Shown piece by piece: positions 44,769 through 57,169 of a stretch of 64,000 nucleotides of DNA. The stretch covers positions 1-64,000 of the forward strand of contig JAVYIG010002216.1 in NCBI GenBank assembly GCA_035222895.1. The letters are read 5' to 3'. The stretch's first letter is position 1, and the number at the start of each line of letters is the position of its first letter. Below the pieces are notes generated by a model. That model worked only from the letters and a program-made list of their open reading frames with translations. It did no database searches and was not told where the DNA came from. The position numbers and the translations under genes were made by a program. The stretch comes from Strongylocentrotus droebachiensis. Lineage: Eukaryota > Echinodermata > Echinoidea > Camarodonta > Strongylocentrotidae.

Positions 44769-47700
44769 GGGGGTGGGGGGAATCAAGAGAGAATATAGAG
44801 ACAGACAAAATGTGAATCTCCGAAAGACTAATGATGTCGCATCTAGGTAGCCTTCATGAGGTATCAATATTATTATATTAGAATATAAAAAGACAATTTT
44901 TGTTTATTGCATTCATATCATTTGGTATTCTCTTCCTAGCGGTGGCTTTAGATTTCTTTACCATATTCTGTGTGTTCATTTTTGTTTTGTTTTGTATATT
45001 TTGTTTGTCATAAACCTTTGCGGAATCCTATCCAGTTCTCCTTTCATTTAGCTTTTTGATAAAGTCGATTCGTCCCATACATGATCTGATACACAGAAAA
45101 TAATATTAACGACTTAAATTAGGATAGGATAGACATGTTAAGATGGGGCTTAGGGTGAGGGTTTGGAATGACGTAAAATATAACCCACATCTTTATAAGA
45201 AGAAACAACACTCCACGGTTGTTGCAGGAGTATCTGATGGACCTCGTTATCCAATAAAGTCTACTACTAAGTAACTATCCTACTACTACTACTATCTAAG
45301 CCAGTTTCCCGCGCCCCATGGTGCCACAGCGCGCGTCTTTATGTTAAACCATGTCGTCTGCAATTAGTAGCCACACCACTGTGTGTGTGGCGAGGCTTCA
45401 TGCAGAGCAGATGAAGAGCTTTTACGTAAATAGAACGCGGGCCTAGAAAACTAAAATAATATTAAAACGGTGAGCCTTCTATTTCTTCTTCTTACTTTTT
45501 TGCCAGGTCTGTCTGTAAGCTGGTTGATTGACCTGCGGGGCATTCAACTCAAAATCATATTTTATGGCCGTGAATTTCTCTTATTTGAACCGACGGCTAG
45601 AAAAATTCATTTTGCTGAAAAAACCGTTGCAAAGTTGTAGATGGTGCGAATTTGAATATTAAATGATTATTACTAAAACTGAGTAGTATTATTATTGTGA
45701 ACAAAATAAAAATATTTTATTTCAAAACGATAATTGTGTCTTACGCCTGAACATACGGAATCTTTTTACCAAGACAAAACGCACCCGACATTTATAGCAA
45801 CACCGAATACAATTTTCGTAAATCGTTTGTTCTAAGTGGATAATTTCATTCACCTAACCCTGCTGGAAAGAACACACTCATTCACAGTGTGAATCACAGT
45901 GTGAAATCACAGTTCACACTGTGGACACGGTGTGATTCACACTGTGAATGAGTGTGAATGAGTGTGTTCTTTCCTTTTCCGGTTATCCACACTGTGAACC
46001 ACAGTGTGAAATTAATCGACCACAATGTGAAAACGCCCCAATTTAACATTGTGGAGCACACTGTGATTCACACTGTGAATGAGTGTGTTCTTTCCTTTGC
46101 CGGTTATCCACACTGTGAACCACAGTGTGAAATGAATCGACCACAATGACTGTGAAAACGCCCCAATTTAACATTGTGGAGCACACTGTGTGATTCACAC
46201 TGTGAATGAGTGTGTTCTTTTCTTTTTCGGTTATCCACACTGGGAACCACAGTGTGAAATGAATCGACCACAATGACTGTGAAAACGCCCCAATTTAACA
46301 TTGTGGAGCACACTGTGATTCACACTGTGAATGAGTGTGAATGAGTGTGTTCTTTCCTTTTCCGGTTATCCACACTGTGAACCACAGTGTGAAACGAATC
46401 GACCACAATGTGAAAACGCCCCAATTTAACATTGTGTTTCACACTGTGAAACACAGTGTGAATCACACTGTGAATGAGTGTGAATGAGTGTGTTCTTTCC
46501 AGCAGGGAAAGAGAGAATGATTAACCCCCATCCCACTTTAACCCTTTCTCTCCCCATCCTAGAGAATTGATTAATGATAAAGGGCTTAGAGACATTTGTA
46601 TTAAGCGCTATATAAAAATTAAATATTAGTATTATTATTTAGTAAATTGAATAGTCTCAAGCTGTGACGAACTTACATTAAGATCAAAAAAAAAAAAAAA
46701 AAACACCCAGTAAGAATCCCTGCACCCTCTCTGTCTCTCTCTAAAGAAGAACAATAATAGGAGAGGAAGAAGAAGATCAAGAATGAGATTGAAGAAGGAG
46801 GAGGAGGAGCAAGTGAAATAGGAAACGAAAAAGGAGTAGGGGATAAGGAAGAGGAGGAGGAGAAGAAGAAGAAGAAGAAGAAACAGAAGAAAAAGAAAGA
46901 AAAAGAAGAAATAGGTGAAAAAAAGAAGACAGGAAAAAGACGTTATTTAATTCGGAGGTTAGTTTGTAGTTTGTACTCAAAACTAAGGTTCTCAAAATCT
47001 ACTAGCAAAACAAAAGCGAAAGAAATAATTAAAAATATGCAACTTGCCTTCATCGTTTGTGTCGTAAGAAAGATTTCCCCTATGTTGTTTATAATATTTC
47101 TTTATTTCTTTATTTTTTTTCATTTATTCATGATTTCTTTCAACAAAGTAATTTCATTCAGTTCCACTGTAGGCCAGTGGACCTGCTTTTCAGGAAGCCC
47201 TGCCTACTACAATAACAGCATTAAAACATAAATATAATAATGCAATCTTTAACAATAATATAATTGTAAATACATGTGAAATATCAAATAAACATATATC
47301 TTTAAAATATAACACAATTTCAATCATACAATATTTATTATCAATTATTCCAAACAAAAATACTGAATTATAACAATAACAAAATCACACCTAAAAAAAT
47401 AAATAATAATCATCATTATTATGAAAAAAACTGGATAACAAAACTGCACGCTACTGCAAATATGCACAATCCAACTAGGGATATGTTTAACTCACAATAT
47501 CCCTGATCCAACCACATTCACTAAAACTGATAGAGTTTTTTTTTTAAACACCAAGAAGGATGATAAAAGTAACCAGACTGTGAGTCAAAGAAGTAATAAT
47601 TTAAATATAGGCCTACCGACAGTTAGAGGGGGAAAACAGATATAGGCAATATCTCACGAGACAAAACGGAACAGTTACAAACAAAAGTATGACACTTGTA

Positions 47701-50700
47701 GGCATCAAAATACTTTCCAAATAAACAAAAGTAGGAGAGGGGAAGTCGGGTTTGAAACCTCTTTAAATTTTACGATAGCATTATGACGAATGTCAAACAA
47801 GCCTGTGACTGGTTGTTCATCAAGCAAGACAACACGGAACGTGCTTCTTCTGGGTTTATTGACCGGGCCAGCTCGGCGCCATAACAGACAGACGGACACC
47901 CCCGCTTCAGTTCATTTCAACACCTCTACACGAGTGTGAAACGACTGGTCGTCTGCTCAGAGCCAAAAGGGCGTTAAGTCTCTCAGTATAATATGGATTA
48001 ATTCCCTTCTGGCACCAAACAGACCTTGTGATGGTTTACCAGGAGACTCATAAATCGTAAGATGTGACATTCAAGAAGGAAAAGAGGAAGAGAAAATACA
48101 ACTGGTACAATTAAAAGGGTCATAAATATAAGAAGGTGTAAATTCAAGTTCATGCTTCTGTTTCTCCTCCGAGTGGGTCCTGAATAAAGCCAGATAATTG
48201 AGTGAGATATACATTCGTAAGCGGTTCATTATAATGTGACGGCCATCATGACCTTTGAGAATGTTTGCTTGTATCTTACATGTAATTGATTTGATTTATT
48301 TTTGTCTTATTGGTCGAATATATAACATTCAAAACAGTCAATAATTATAACAAATATTGAAATGGACATAGCGTACTCTGGAAAAGCTGATAATTAGCAT
48401 AATTTCCAGTTGACTTTTTATTCATTAATCCAGAATATTTGTGACATTGATTATCCTAGAACTATGTGGTCCCGTTTATTAAAAGTATTAAATAGCAAAA
48501 GACATAGTGAATTCTTAATTTGTTAGCATCAATATCTTCTGTCTCGACTCTTTTTGGATAAATTTATAATGTGATTTATTTTTCTCTTCCGTGTTTGTAG
48601 CTAATCCAGTCTTTCCGATAGGAACAGAAATGATTAGACTAACAAATTACACCGTTAATAATAATAATAATAATAATATGGTTATTTATATAGCGCCGGT
48701 ATCCGTCAGGTTCTGACGCTCATGGCGCTTTACACATAAAGTTGGAATATCTGTCTACCTATTTTCATGAAGTGCCTGTGAGAATAAATTTTTCTTAGAT
48801 AAAGTTTATATCTTCTCAGAACTTTATTAATCAATCTAAGGAGTCATAGAGAGTTATCAATACAATTCTGAAAATATTTGAAGTTTATCTATCAAGAATA
48901 AGCCATGCATATTGACAAGATGTAAGAATATTTTTTTCTAACTTGGTGGGCAACAATGTAGTTTCAGAGTCATTTTCATTGAGAGAAAAAGCGACATAAT
49001 AGGCTGATGTTTTCCAGCAGTACACGTTGATCAGAACGGATAGACAAAAAAGAGCAAGTTGCATTGGCGAGATGAATTGGAAACCCAATAATAAGTATTT
49101 GTAAGATGAAACAGCTCTTAAAAGAAAAAAGAAAGCTTTAAATGAATGGGTTCTTTGTATGGTGAGTTTTTTGACAATTTATTGAAAGATTTCTTACATC
49201 ATAATTATGGCTACCCTAGTGAACAGTTTACAGATAAACTTCCTTCAAAAGAACTCGCTTGTTCATGCCTATAATGAGACGTTTAGAGACTGGCTCGTGG
49301 AAAGATATGACGATGCTGATGTTGATATCGACGCTGATGGTGTTAATGCCGATGGTGATGATGATGATATGAAATTGAATTAAATGTAACACTGACTCTT
49401 AGTTTTCAATGTGTGTGGGTGTGGGTGTGCAAGCGCGCGCGCGTGTGTGTTCGTGTGCGTGTTTATACACCACAGAATGAGCTGTGAAATAATTTATAGA
49501 AAAGAGGAAATTAGGAGTGCTCAATATTGGAACAGTTTGTGTTCAAAGCCACAGAATTATGAAGAGTATAGTTCGGGAAACAGAAAAGAAACCGCTTTAT
49601 CATTTGCATCTTGCCCATGGCACAGGCATAGTAGTTCTGTATAGTTCTGAAAGGGAGTTTCAAACTACGGTATATTATTCGAAGTCTCAGAATTGAACTT
49701 AGAATAGGACAGTAAAGGTGAGGCAATAAGATGGAGAATGGTATAACATTTCAAAGGGTCTAACCGATCGACGGCGTCAATTCTCAAATAGCGTCATTTA
49801 ACCTGTCAGTCTGAACTAATGACGCTATATTAATCCGGTCTTGATTTACACAGTGGATGCACCAACGGTGAAGCACATGAGTAGAAGGTCGTTAAACATC
49901 GTGATGCCGGGAGGGTGGAAGCGAGTTTAGCGGTGCGAGGCACGCCTCTATCTGATAAAGAAGCGAGATTGTTGATATTCCGTTTCCCTCGATATATTCC
50001 GATATTTGGATGAAATTGTCAGGCTGTTTCGAACAAAGTATCCAAGGACTCTTCTTCATGATGAAATATTGCTTCTGAACATGACTTATTTGTAGATCTT
50101 AGTCCGTCGGGACCTTTAAAGGTAAAGAAGGTCGTAAAAGCAATTTCATTAGGAATATGAAGATCACATAGGACGCTTCGGAAACGCATTATCATATTAA
50201 CTATTCGCTATCATCATAATTATTATCATTAATTACTCGTTATTATCACACGTTCTTTCCATTCCACTATTGTATTATATTTATTGATTCAACCATAAAA
50301 TAACATCAAATGAAGACAATAACAGTATATCAATTTAAAACAGTAAATCACATTATGGTTAGGAACATAGAAAAGCATAATGCTTGTAACATGGTATCCC
50401 GAAAGAAGAAAAAGTGAAAAACAGTTAAAGATTGAAAATAAACAAACAAAACTAAATACTTGTTTTCTTCAATGTTTTTTTTTATTGATTCTAAACAATA
50501 CAAATCAATCAAAATAATATACAGTTGTTTTCCTTGACATGAATTCAAAACATTTTCATTACATAGATTATACGATTGATGAAAACAAAAATGAAATCAG
50601 TTGTAACATTAAACAAATAACCTCATCCAACCAAACACACTACCCTAACTAACTAAATACATTACACACACAGACACACAAACGCACACACCACCACAGA

Positions 50701-50812
50701 TACACTCACACACACATGCCTGGGACTTCAATCTTAAAATATGAAATAGGGGGGGGGGGGGGTCACATATTCATCATACATGCATATGCACTGCATACCA
50801 TTTCGTTCCTTT

Positions 50813-50866
<54 letters not shown>

Positions 50867-52864
50867 CTTCTTATATAGCCCCCTTCTCTTATCCCAATAT
50901 AATTGAATAGCTATAAATATATAGATATGAATGTGGGCTGTAATCATAGCTTGTTTTGGTGCCTCATATATTATACATTCCGTGTAATAGATACTTTTGG
51001 CTGCCATGTGACTTTTAATGAATACTATATATTTCAATTTCAATTTCTATGTAAATTCAACAACAATGGTGTATACATATACGACGGCACAATGCGCAGC
51101 GAAAAAAGAAGAACTATGCCTTGTGAGACCAGTGTATACCATAAAATCCCCCCTCTTTTTTCTGCATTTTTCCGCATTTTTCCAAATATAATAACTGAAT
51201 AACAAAGAACATAAAAACGTAAAATATAACACAAATTATCCAAACTATCTGTTGAAAAAGTGCAGGAGACCGCAATCATAAGCGATGCTTGACTTGGATG
51301 GCGGCCTCAAAGTTGAGAAATGCTATGGGTTGCCATTTTGTCCCTTCGGAGGACTTCAATTTTTAAAGAGCACCAGTGATCATATACAACGACTTCTTTA
51401 TGATTAGAAAGACGTTTCCTTTTGTTTGGGTGAAAAATATTTGTCTCGTACACGATTTGTTGTGCAGCTAGACAAAACATTACAATCTACAGGGGAGTAA
51501 TATAACCATAGTTTACAATGTGCTGTAAGCCAAATGAGTTATCAAAACTACCTCGCAACTTCGTCATAATTTTTCTTGAGCCTATAGAGCAGTATCTGAA
51601 TCATTATAAACAAATCGTCACCTATTTAAATGTAACAGATGTGTGTTTTTTTGTTTGAACTACAGTATCTTTAATGAAGTATAGTTCCATTGCGGCTTAA
51701 AGAAATATTTGTGAAAATGTTTACTTCCAGATCCAAAATGATTTGAAATTTCATAGAATTTGAAATAAATGCTTATTATCTCCTCACTTTAAATTATTTT
51801 TTGTTTACTGTACCATACATGATCATTTTTTAACCAACCCCAATATTCTGGAGAAGGGAGAGAGAAGGGGGAAATATTATAGAGAGGAACAATGTTATAA
51901 TTATAACTGGTAAATGTAGAGTTTCTTTCCCATTGTTAAATGAGCTTGAATTATCATCAAATGCCTATTTGGTCAATCAGATTTTACTATACTTTCATCT
52001 AAGACTGATTTTTCATGTAACAGACTCGATATATCATTACAATGCGGTAGCACAGTGATTGTATTAGATTGAAAAAACAGCCCCATATTCCGATTCTATT
52101 ATGTATTATCATCTTTTGAAATAAGCTGTTGATAATAGGGCTCGGCGAATTCCCTCCCACTTTCAAATGTGTAATTGAAAAATGTTTATTGCTGCACTGG
52201 TATACTATTTTTTGTTTAATACCCCAATAAATGTTTCATCACATAACAGTTGTTTTTTAATTGCAAGATGTCTTGGAGTAGTCAACATTTTCATTGCTCT
52301 ATAGTGTGAGTCCGTGGTCAAAAATCAAAAGGGGAAGAAAAAAAAACAGTGAAGGAATACAAATTTGCTTTCACCAATGTTAGTGAAAACAAAACATGTA
52401 TGTGTTTACATTTTGTTCATTGGTGTTAAAATTAAGGGGTTATAAAAAAACACACCTATTTTTTTTAATTGAATGATATAAACCATTTATATGCATAACC
52501 AACATGAGCGTGCTTGATTTTTACAAAAAATTAAACCAACGACTTTTAGAAAAATGGTATGTTGTTTTGTAACTGATGCGTGAACATGGGAGGGAATCAA
52601 TATGATGTGACATTATTCTCTCTGTTTTGATCTAACTTAAATGTTACACATTTTTTTTAATGAGGCGTATGCCTCCTAAAGCTGGCCAGATGAGCATCAT
52701 AGTGGTGTTCAACGTCAAAACGTTTTCAGTGAATTGATCATAAGGTGGATTTAATCTCATGTTTTGAATATTTCTCTTGATCTTTTTTGCTATAGAAATG
52801 GCCAATGCGATCCCGTCTCTACGCCGGAGCTTCAGCGGACCGTCTCTTAGATAGTTCGTCATAG
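38971..52864 (+). CDS. TCF24-like: TCF23/TCF24-like bHLH transcription factor (two coding exons, about 13.2-kb intron)
   Basis: Exons 38971-39642 (224 codons) and 52796-52864 (22 codons plus TAG) give a 246-residue protein. Class II bHLH at about 138-190: [20 protein letters not shown], loop [11 protein letters not shown], helix 2 [18 protein letters not shown]. After the b[20 protein letters not shown] spans the splice junction and matches the TCF23/24 C-terminal signature. N-terminal to the bHLH are a canonical AT-hook core ([11 protein letters not shown], 91-101), a second basic RRGRKR patch (51-56) and an Ala-rich run (112-127), which I do not recall in vertebrate members. The donor is GTCAAG|GTGAGA and the acceptor TTTTTTGCTATAG. 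It is expected to act in the nucleus on E-box DNA or by dimerising with E proteins. Function in this animal unknown. Confidence 0.92.
42740..44563 (-). CDS. Possible two-exon fragment of an unrecognised minus-strand gene
   Basis: The exon candidate 42907-42740 follows TTTCAATTTTACAG and encodes [20 protein letters not shown], then [20 protein letters not shown] and a stop. An upstream candidate 44563-44520 ends TTCAAG|GTAAGT in the matching phase 0 and reads [14 protein letters not shown], but its acceptor is poor and a TAA lies just upstream. The composition (charged helix, [18 protein letters not shown]) looks protein-like. I do not recognise the family. It could be a real small gene, a decayed exon pair or chance. 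Confidence 0.25.
45858..46507. mobile_element. 650-bp palindromic element built from TTCACACTGTG / CACAGTGTGAA words
   Basis: The ends CCCTGCTGGAAAGAACACAC and GTGTGTTCTTTCCAGCAGGG are inverted repeats. Inside, TTCACACTGTGAA-like palindromes recur many times, and a block of about 120-125 bp (GTTCTTTCC, CGGTTATCCACACTG, GAATCGACCACAATG, CGCCCCAATTTAACATTGTG) is tandemly repeated about four times. ORFs across it follow this periodicity and are not genes. Target duplication not clear. Confidence 0.85.
46740..46960 (+). repeat. GAAGAAG/GGAGGA purine-rich tract
   Basis: Long AAGAAGAAG and GAGGAGGAG runs. The minus-strand Ser/Leu-rich frame is compositional. Confidence 0.85.
47958..48030. repeat. 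Small palindromic repeat, second copy
   Basis: AGAGCCAAAAGGGCGTTAAG and ATTCCCTTCTGGCACCAAAC, arms partly complementary; related to 13336-13402. Confidence 0.6.
48655..48742 (+). repeat. AAT microsatellite with TATAGCGCC ... GGCGCTTTACAC block
   Basis: (AAT)n, then TTATTTATATAGCGCCGG and CATGGCGCTTTACACATAA. This is the style of a truncated retroposon end common in marine invertebrates. Class unresolved. Confidence 0.5.
50815..50862 (+). repeat. CT microsatellite
   Basis: An uninterrupted (CT)n run of about 45 bases. Confidence 0.95.
52796..52864 (+). CDS. TCF23/24-like exon 2 ([11 protein letters not shown] tail)
   Basis: The acceptor TCTTTTTTGCTATAG precedes AAATGGCCAATGCGATCC. Encodes [20 protein letters not shown], then SS and TAG at 52862-52864. 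Only 22 codons and far from exon 1, but the match to the family signature and phase 0 fit make it convincing. Confidence 0.9.
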   Translation, partial: KWPMRSRLYAGASADRLLDSSS

Positions 52865-54042
52865 CCGATGATCTTCAAGCCAAGTTCTTCCTATCTCCAT
52901 TACACACCAAAGAAAAGACAGATAAGACTTCATCTGGTTTCCCAAAGAGCGACTTCCAAATATTCTCATTATAGTTTGCAAAATGTTATGATTATTAGAA
53001 ACAAATCATGAGGTAGGCTCATGCATTTCTGTAAACTCTCAGTAAGCCTACCGATGAATATTATTTCACTTGATTTTTGTCTAAGGCCTATACAAAGATA
53101 TCAAGTGAGGTTATTTCTTATTGTTTGTTTTCTACTTCGATTTATATGTATAGAATAGTGGGCCTCAAAACTGATAAGTATAATTATTGAGTGTTGATTT
53201 TGAAAATTGAAAGTTTTTGTTGACAATGCGCAAGTAGCCAAGTACATTATATACATGCTTAATCGGATACATTAAGATCATTACAATGTTTAGCACCATT
53301 TTACTTATTTTAACATTCTTTTACACATTTATTGGAAATTCCGTTTGGTTCGGCGGAACAAAATCAGGCATTGATATTTTTTGCCGAACCTAGAGTTTTT
53401 TTTGCAGAGTTCCTTGTAAATCTTCGGACAACGTTGGATTGTTTGGCATAAAATTGTCCAGGTTTTTGTTTTTGCTTTTATTATTAATATCATTATTATT
53501 GTTCTTCCTATTACTATAATTTTATTATTGTTATTATTGTAATTATTATGATAATTTTGAAGCGCAATGTTTTTAGGGCTTCAATATTACACTGATAATA
53601 TGTAGGGCCATGCATCTCAGATTTAACATTGTTAAACGATGCCTTTTAAAATGCTGACGACCATATAAGTTTATTGGCCAGCAACTGGATATACGCCACC
53701 AAGTATGATCATTTACGTGTATTTTTAATTTATGTTATCTTATTTTTTCCTCATTATCTAATTTAGGTGGTGCTTTATGACTTACATCAGTCTTATTAAA
53801 TTTGCAAACTAAATTAAAGTTATGATTGGTACTTGATAATATTCATGAATGCTTATTCACAATGTATCAGACCAAATGTTTTCATTCACAATGTACATGT
53901 ATATAGAACTGGATTGTATTTAAATAGGGGCGGTAAACTGAAATAGTATTTGTTGAAATTGAAATCATACGGAAAGAGTGATTGTAAGCTGTTTGTTGTA
54001 TAATGAGATGAAATAACAAATATCTGATTTTTGTTGTTGTGA

Positions 54043-54048
54043 AATAAA
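54043..54048 (+). promoter_or_regulatory. Candidate polyadenylation signal of the bHLH gene
   Basis: AATAAA about 1.18 kb after the stop codon, within GTGAAATAAACATGAGTGC. It is one of several A-rich candidates in this flank; no transcript support. Confidence 0.25.
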
Positions 54049-54309
54049 CATGAGTGCTGAAATAATGTAATGTTTATCCAGTCATTGATAATTTACTTCA
54101 TTTTTTATGTTCATTTTCAAATCAACTTTATTTTTTTCTTTGATTGACATGCCTTATTTTGTCATTTTTTCTTAGCTACCTTTTTTCCTCTTAAATATGC
54201 TAACAACAAGGTTTTTTCTTTTTCTTTTTCTCTTTCTTAAAAACGAAATCTCTCTCCTATTTCGCTGTTTCTCCCATTCTTTATTCATCTTTTTTTTCTC
54301 GCTCTGAAT

Positions 54310-54355
<46 letters not shown>

Positions 54356-54370
54356 CCACTCTCTCTCTCA
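54310..54370 (+). repeat. CT microsatellite
   Basis: (CT)n with one CCTCCCA interruption. Confidence 0.92.
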
Positions 54371-54714
54371 TATTTTCACAAGCTGGTGTCGCAGATGTTA
54401 ATTAAGCGACTATATACCTTGGAGGCAAAATTAATGGTCTTGTTCGTTTGGCGTCAGATACAGGGCTCCCTCTTGTGTTCCAAAATTGCCTGAGGGATAA
54501 GAATCTAGTTTTTGGTCACCATGATACATCAGATGGATAAGTCACGTGGTTTGCTTTAAAACAAATGTCTAGTTTAATTAGGTGGCATGTCAGGTGACAT
54601 CTTACATGTACTTGAAGTGCAGTTCTAAATTTCCCCTCCGTTTCCAGTCTCTCTCAGCCACACAAAATTCCCAGGGGCGTCCCAAGTATGGCGGACGCCG
54701 CGTGCGAAGCCGGG

Positions 54715-54742
54715 GAAGGAGGAGGGGGAGGGGGAGGGGAGG

Positions 54743-54787
<45 letters not shown>

Positions 54788-54792
54788 GGGCA
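54715..54792 (+). repeat. GGA/GA/poly-G tract
   Basis: GGAGGGGGAGGGG, then (GA)n, then a poly-G run. Confidence 0.92.
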
Positions 54793-55327
54793 TGCATGCT
54801 GTGAGCATCGTGGTTTGTCCAAATCTAGACGGAAAAGGGTTATAACCTAAAACAATTTCTTATTTTTTGAGGAATTACATTAGTCGATATCCAATGATAT
54901 ATTGTCATGGTCATCATATCTAACACTTTTCTTTTAAGTTTTCCAATCAGTTTGTCAGTGGATGTACACAATTATTGTTATCCGAGATAACTAGAGTCTA
55001 CTAATGTTAATGGTTTCTCTATACAAAAAAAAAGAAACTATGAAATGCACCGATCCCATGCCAGTCACTGTATTAGAATTTGTCAAACCAACACTGTGTT
55101 ATAGAAACGATTCGTCTATATCTCTCTCTTAATTTCTCTCTCTCTCTCTTATAATTTATTCTCTCTCCGGTTTTTCCATGACTGATTTGCTCTTGGTTCT
55201 TCAGTTTTTGCCACAAACTGAAACGAATCATATTAATTTTCTCTTCAAAAGCAAGGCGTTCCAGAATCGTGTTTTAGACACCGGGTGATCAACGTATTAA
55301 AGTTCGTGCCATTCACACTGGTAAAAG

Positions 55328-55482
55328 CCAGGGCCCTGTTTCATAAAACTAGTCATCAGTGACAAATGACAGTTTCTGTTATAAGCTACTGAAATCCTTG
55401 CTTCTGATTGGTTATCAGCAGATTTGTCATTGGTTTAAGTCATTTGTTTATGAAAAAAAGGCTTTGTGAAACGGGTCCCAGG
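55328..55482. mobile_element. 155-bp MITE with CCAGGGCCCTGTTTCATAAA ends
   Basis: The left CCAGGGCCCTGTTTCATAAA and right GGCTTTGTGAAACGGGTCCC-AGG are imperfect inverted repeats. Subterminal GACAAATGACAG / ATTTGTCATTGG words also pair. Related in style to the GTTTCNNNAA-ended elements at 6947, 28501 and 59337. Confidence 0.65.
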
Positions 55483-56209
55483 AGTGCTCACAAGCCTCAG
55501 ATCTGAGTATTAGTTGCTAGCTATCGTCAGTCGATGTCATATCCATGTTTTTAGAGATGAATGTTCGGGATCGTTTGATCAACATGACGCCAAACTGTAT
55601 TCGTGGTTACTGCAGGGTTGCTGGATTCATGGTAGGGAGATGTACTTTACAAGTTAGTTTTGAAACTATATCCGGGTGCCTCGGGTAATACACAATAGGT
55701 GTGGTGCAATCCAGAGGACCTCACACAAGGTTGGGTTCAAAGGTCATCATTTTAGTTATTCAGGCTCCTTTGCAATCGAGTCGTCTTTTGAAGCAACGTC
55801 TTCTTTTTCGATGCTTTTGATGGTTAAAATCATCTTATTCTGATATGGATGTTATCTTATTTTAACATCAGATGGACGTATATTTCCAGACCAGTATTTA
55901 TTCCAGCAGTGAGTTTAGTGCATCTTTTTCTGAATAACATCCAAATCATTATATTAGATGATATTGAGAGTGCAGGTAAAAATAGGCATTCCCATCTCCT
56001 CGCAATCATAGTACAATTAAACAAATTAAAAAGGGGGGAATCGAAGGCGTGATTTCGATATTAATTAATTTGGGATAATGGAGTTGAAAAACTTGTCTCA
56101 TTAATTTGTTTCTCTCTCGCTCCTGTTAATTTCATTTTACCAGCACTCATGTTCTCTAGTTTTCATCATACCTTTCTCTCTCTCTCTTTCCCTCCTTTCA
56201 CTTTCTTTC

Positions 56210-56247
<38 letters not shown>

Positions 56248-56700
56248 TTTGCTTTCTTTCTCCTTCAACTATCTTTCTCCTTCTCACAATCTCCTCTCCC
56301 CCGTCATTGGTTATTCCTCTATTATTCATGAGTTATTCTGGAGCCCGACTCTTCGCCTTCCTCTATAATGTTTCCCATTCATCTTTTCATCTCCTCCTCC
56401 TCGTCGTACTCTGTCCTTCATTTTGTTTCATTATTATGAAAATGTTCTACTTTCATTTATCTCGCAATGACTGTATGATAACCTCCTCGGGGCTGGCTAG
56501 AACAGAAACCCACCCCAGCCTAGCTGCCGCGGCAGAGTCCGACTAGCTAGCTATCAGGTATCAAGATGATGTCTTGTCAAAGGGAGCTGAATGGATCATA
56601 TCAGGGTTGCTAACTCTAATCATTGGGTTTGTCATACAATCAAAACCAGCCTAGGGCTAGGGCGCTATTGTTCAGAGCTACGTTATGATCATTGAAAACT
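55483..56700. other. Intergenic DNA with CT tracts
   Basis: CT-rich stretch at 56170-56290. No ORF with protein-like content. Nothing else recognised. Confidence 0.35.
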
Positions 56701-56707
56701 GGTAAGT

Positions 56708-56746
<39 letters not shown>

Positions 56747-57150
56747 GATACACACACACATTGAGAGAAAGAAACACAGAGACCGAGAGACACATGAAGA
56801 GATAGATAGACAGACAAGGAAATAGAGAGGGAGAGAGAAAGAGAGACACACACAGACAGTGAGAGAAAGAAATGCAGAGACAGAGAGACACAAGAAGAGA
56901 GAGAAAGAGCAAGAGAGAGACACACACACACATAGACAGAAAGAAATGCAGAGACCGAGAGACACATGAAGAGATAGACAGAGAAGGAAATAGAGAGGGA
57001 GAGAGAAAGGGAGACACACACAGACAGTGAGAGAAAGAAATGCAGAGACAGAGAGACACACGAAGAGAGAGAGAGACACACACACACATACAGTGAGAGA
57101 AAGAAATGCAGAGACAGAGAGACACAAGAAGAGATAGACAGAGAAGGAAA
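56708..57150 (+). repeat. GA/CA compound minisatellite with higher-order repeats of about 150-190 bp
   Basis: GAAAGAAATGCAGAGAC(A/C)GAGAGACACA(A/T/C)GAAGAGA recurs at about 56864, 56938, 57032 and 57097, and GGAAATAGAGAGGGAGAGAG at 56818 and 56987. All three minus frames are open because the array lacks stops in that strand; the Leu/Ser/Cys-rich ORFs are artefacts. Confidence 0.88.
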
Positions 57151-57169
57151 GAGAAGGCACAATATACTG

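Larger units (their letters stand above)
39643..52795 (+). other. Large intron of the TCF23/24-like gene
   Basis: AT-rich. Holds microsatellites (41636-41672 CT; 44725-44770 GA; 50815-50862 CT), a palindromic 11-mer element (45858-46507), a GA-rich block (46740-46960), a GCGCCG-containing retroposon-like end (48655-48740), a small palindrome (47958-48030) and a possible minus-strand exon pair (42740-42907 and 44520-44563). Apart from these, no coding sequence is supported; ORFs of 60-130 codons here look random. Confidence 0.5.
52865..55320 (+). other. 3' flank of the bHLH gene: probable 3' UTR then intergenic DNA
   Basis: AT-rich without ORFs. A candidate polyadenylation signal is at 54043-54048. 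CT tracts (54310-54370) and a GA/poly-G tract (54715-54792) follow; open frames across the latter are artefacts. Confidence 0.4.

Noticed and set aside
47705..47899. 64-codon minus-strand ORF ([20 protein letters not shown]) as an exon
   Set aside because: Looks mildly protein-like, but no convincing splice sites or partner exon were found.
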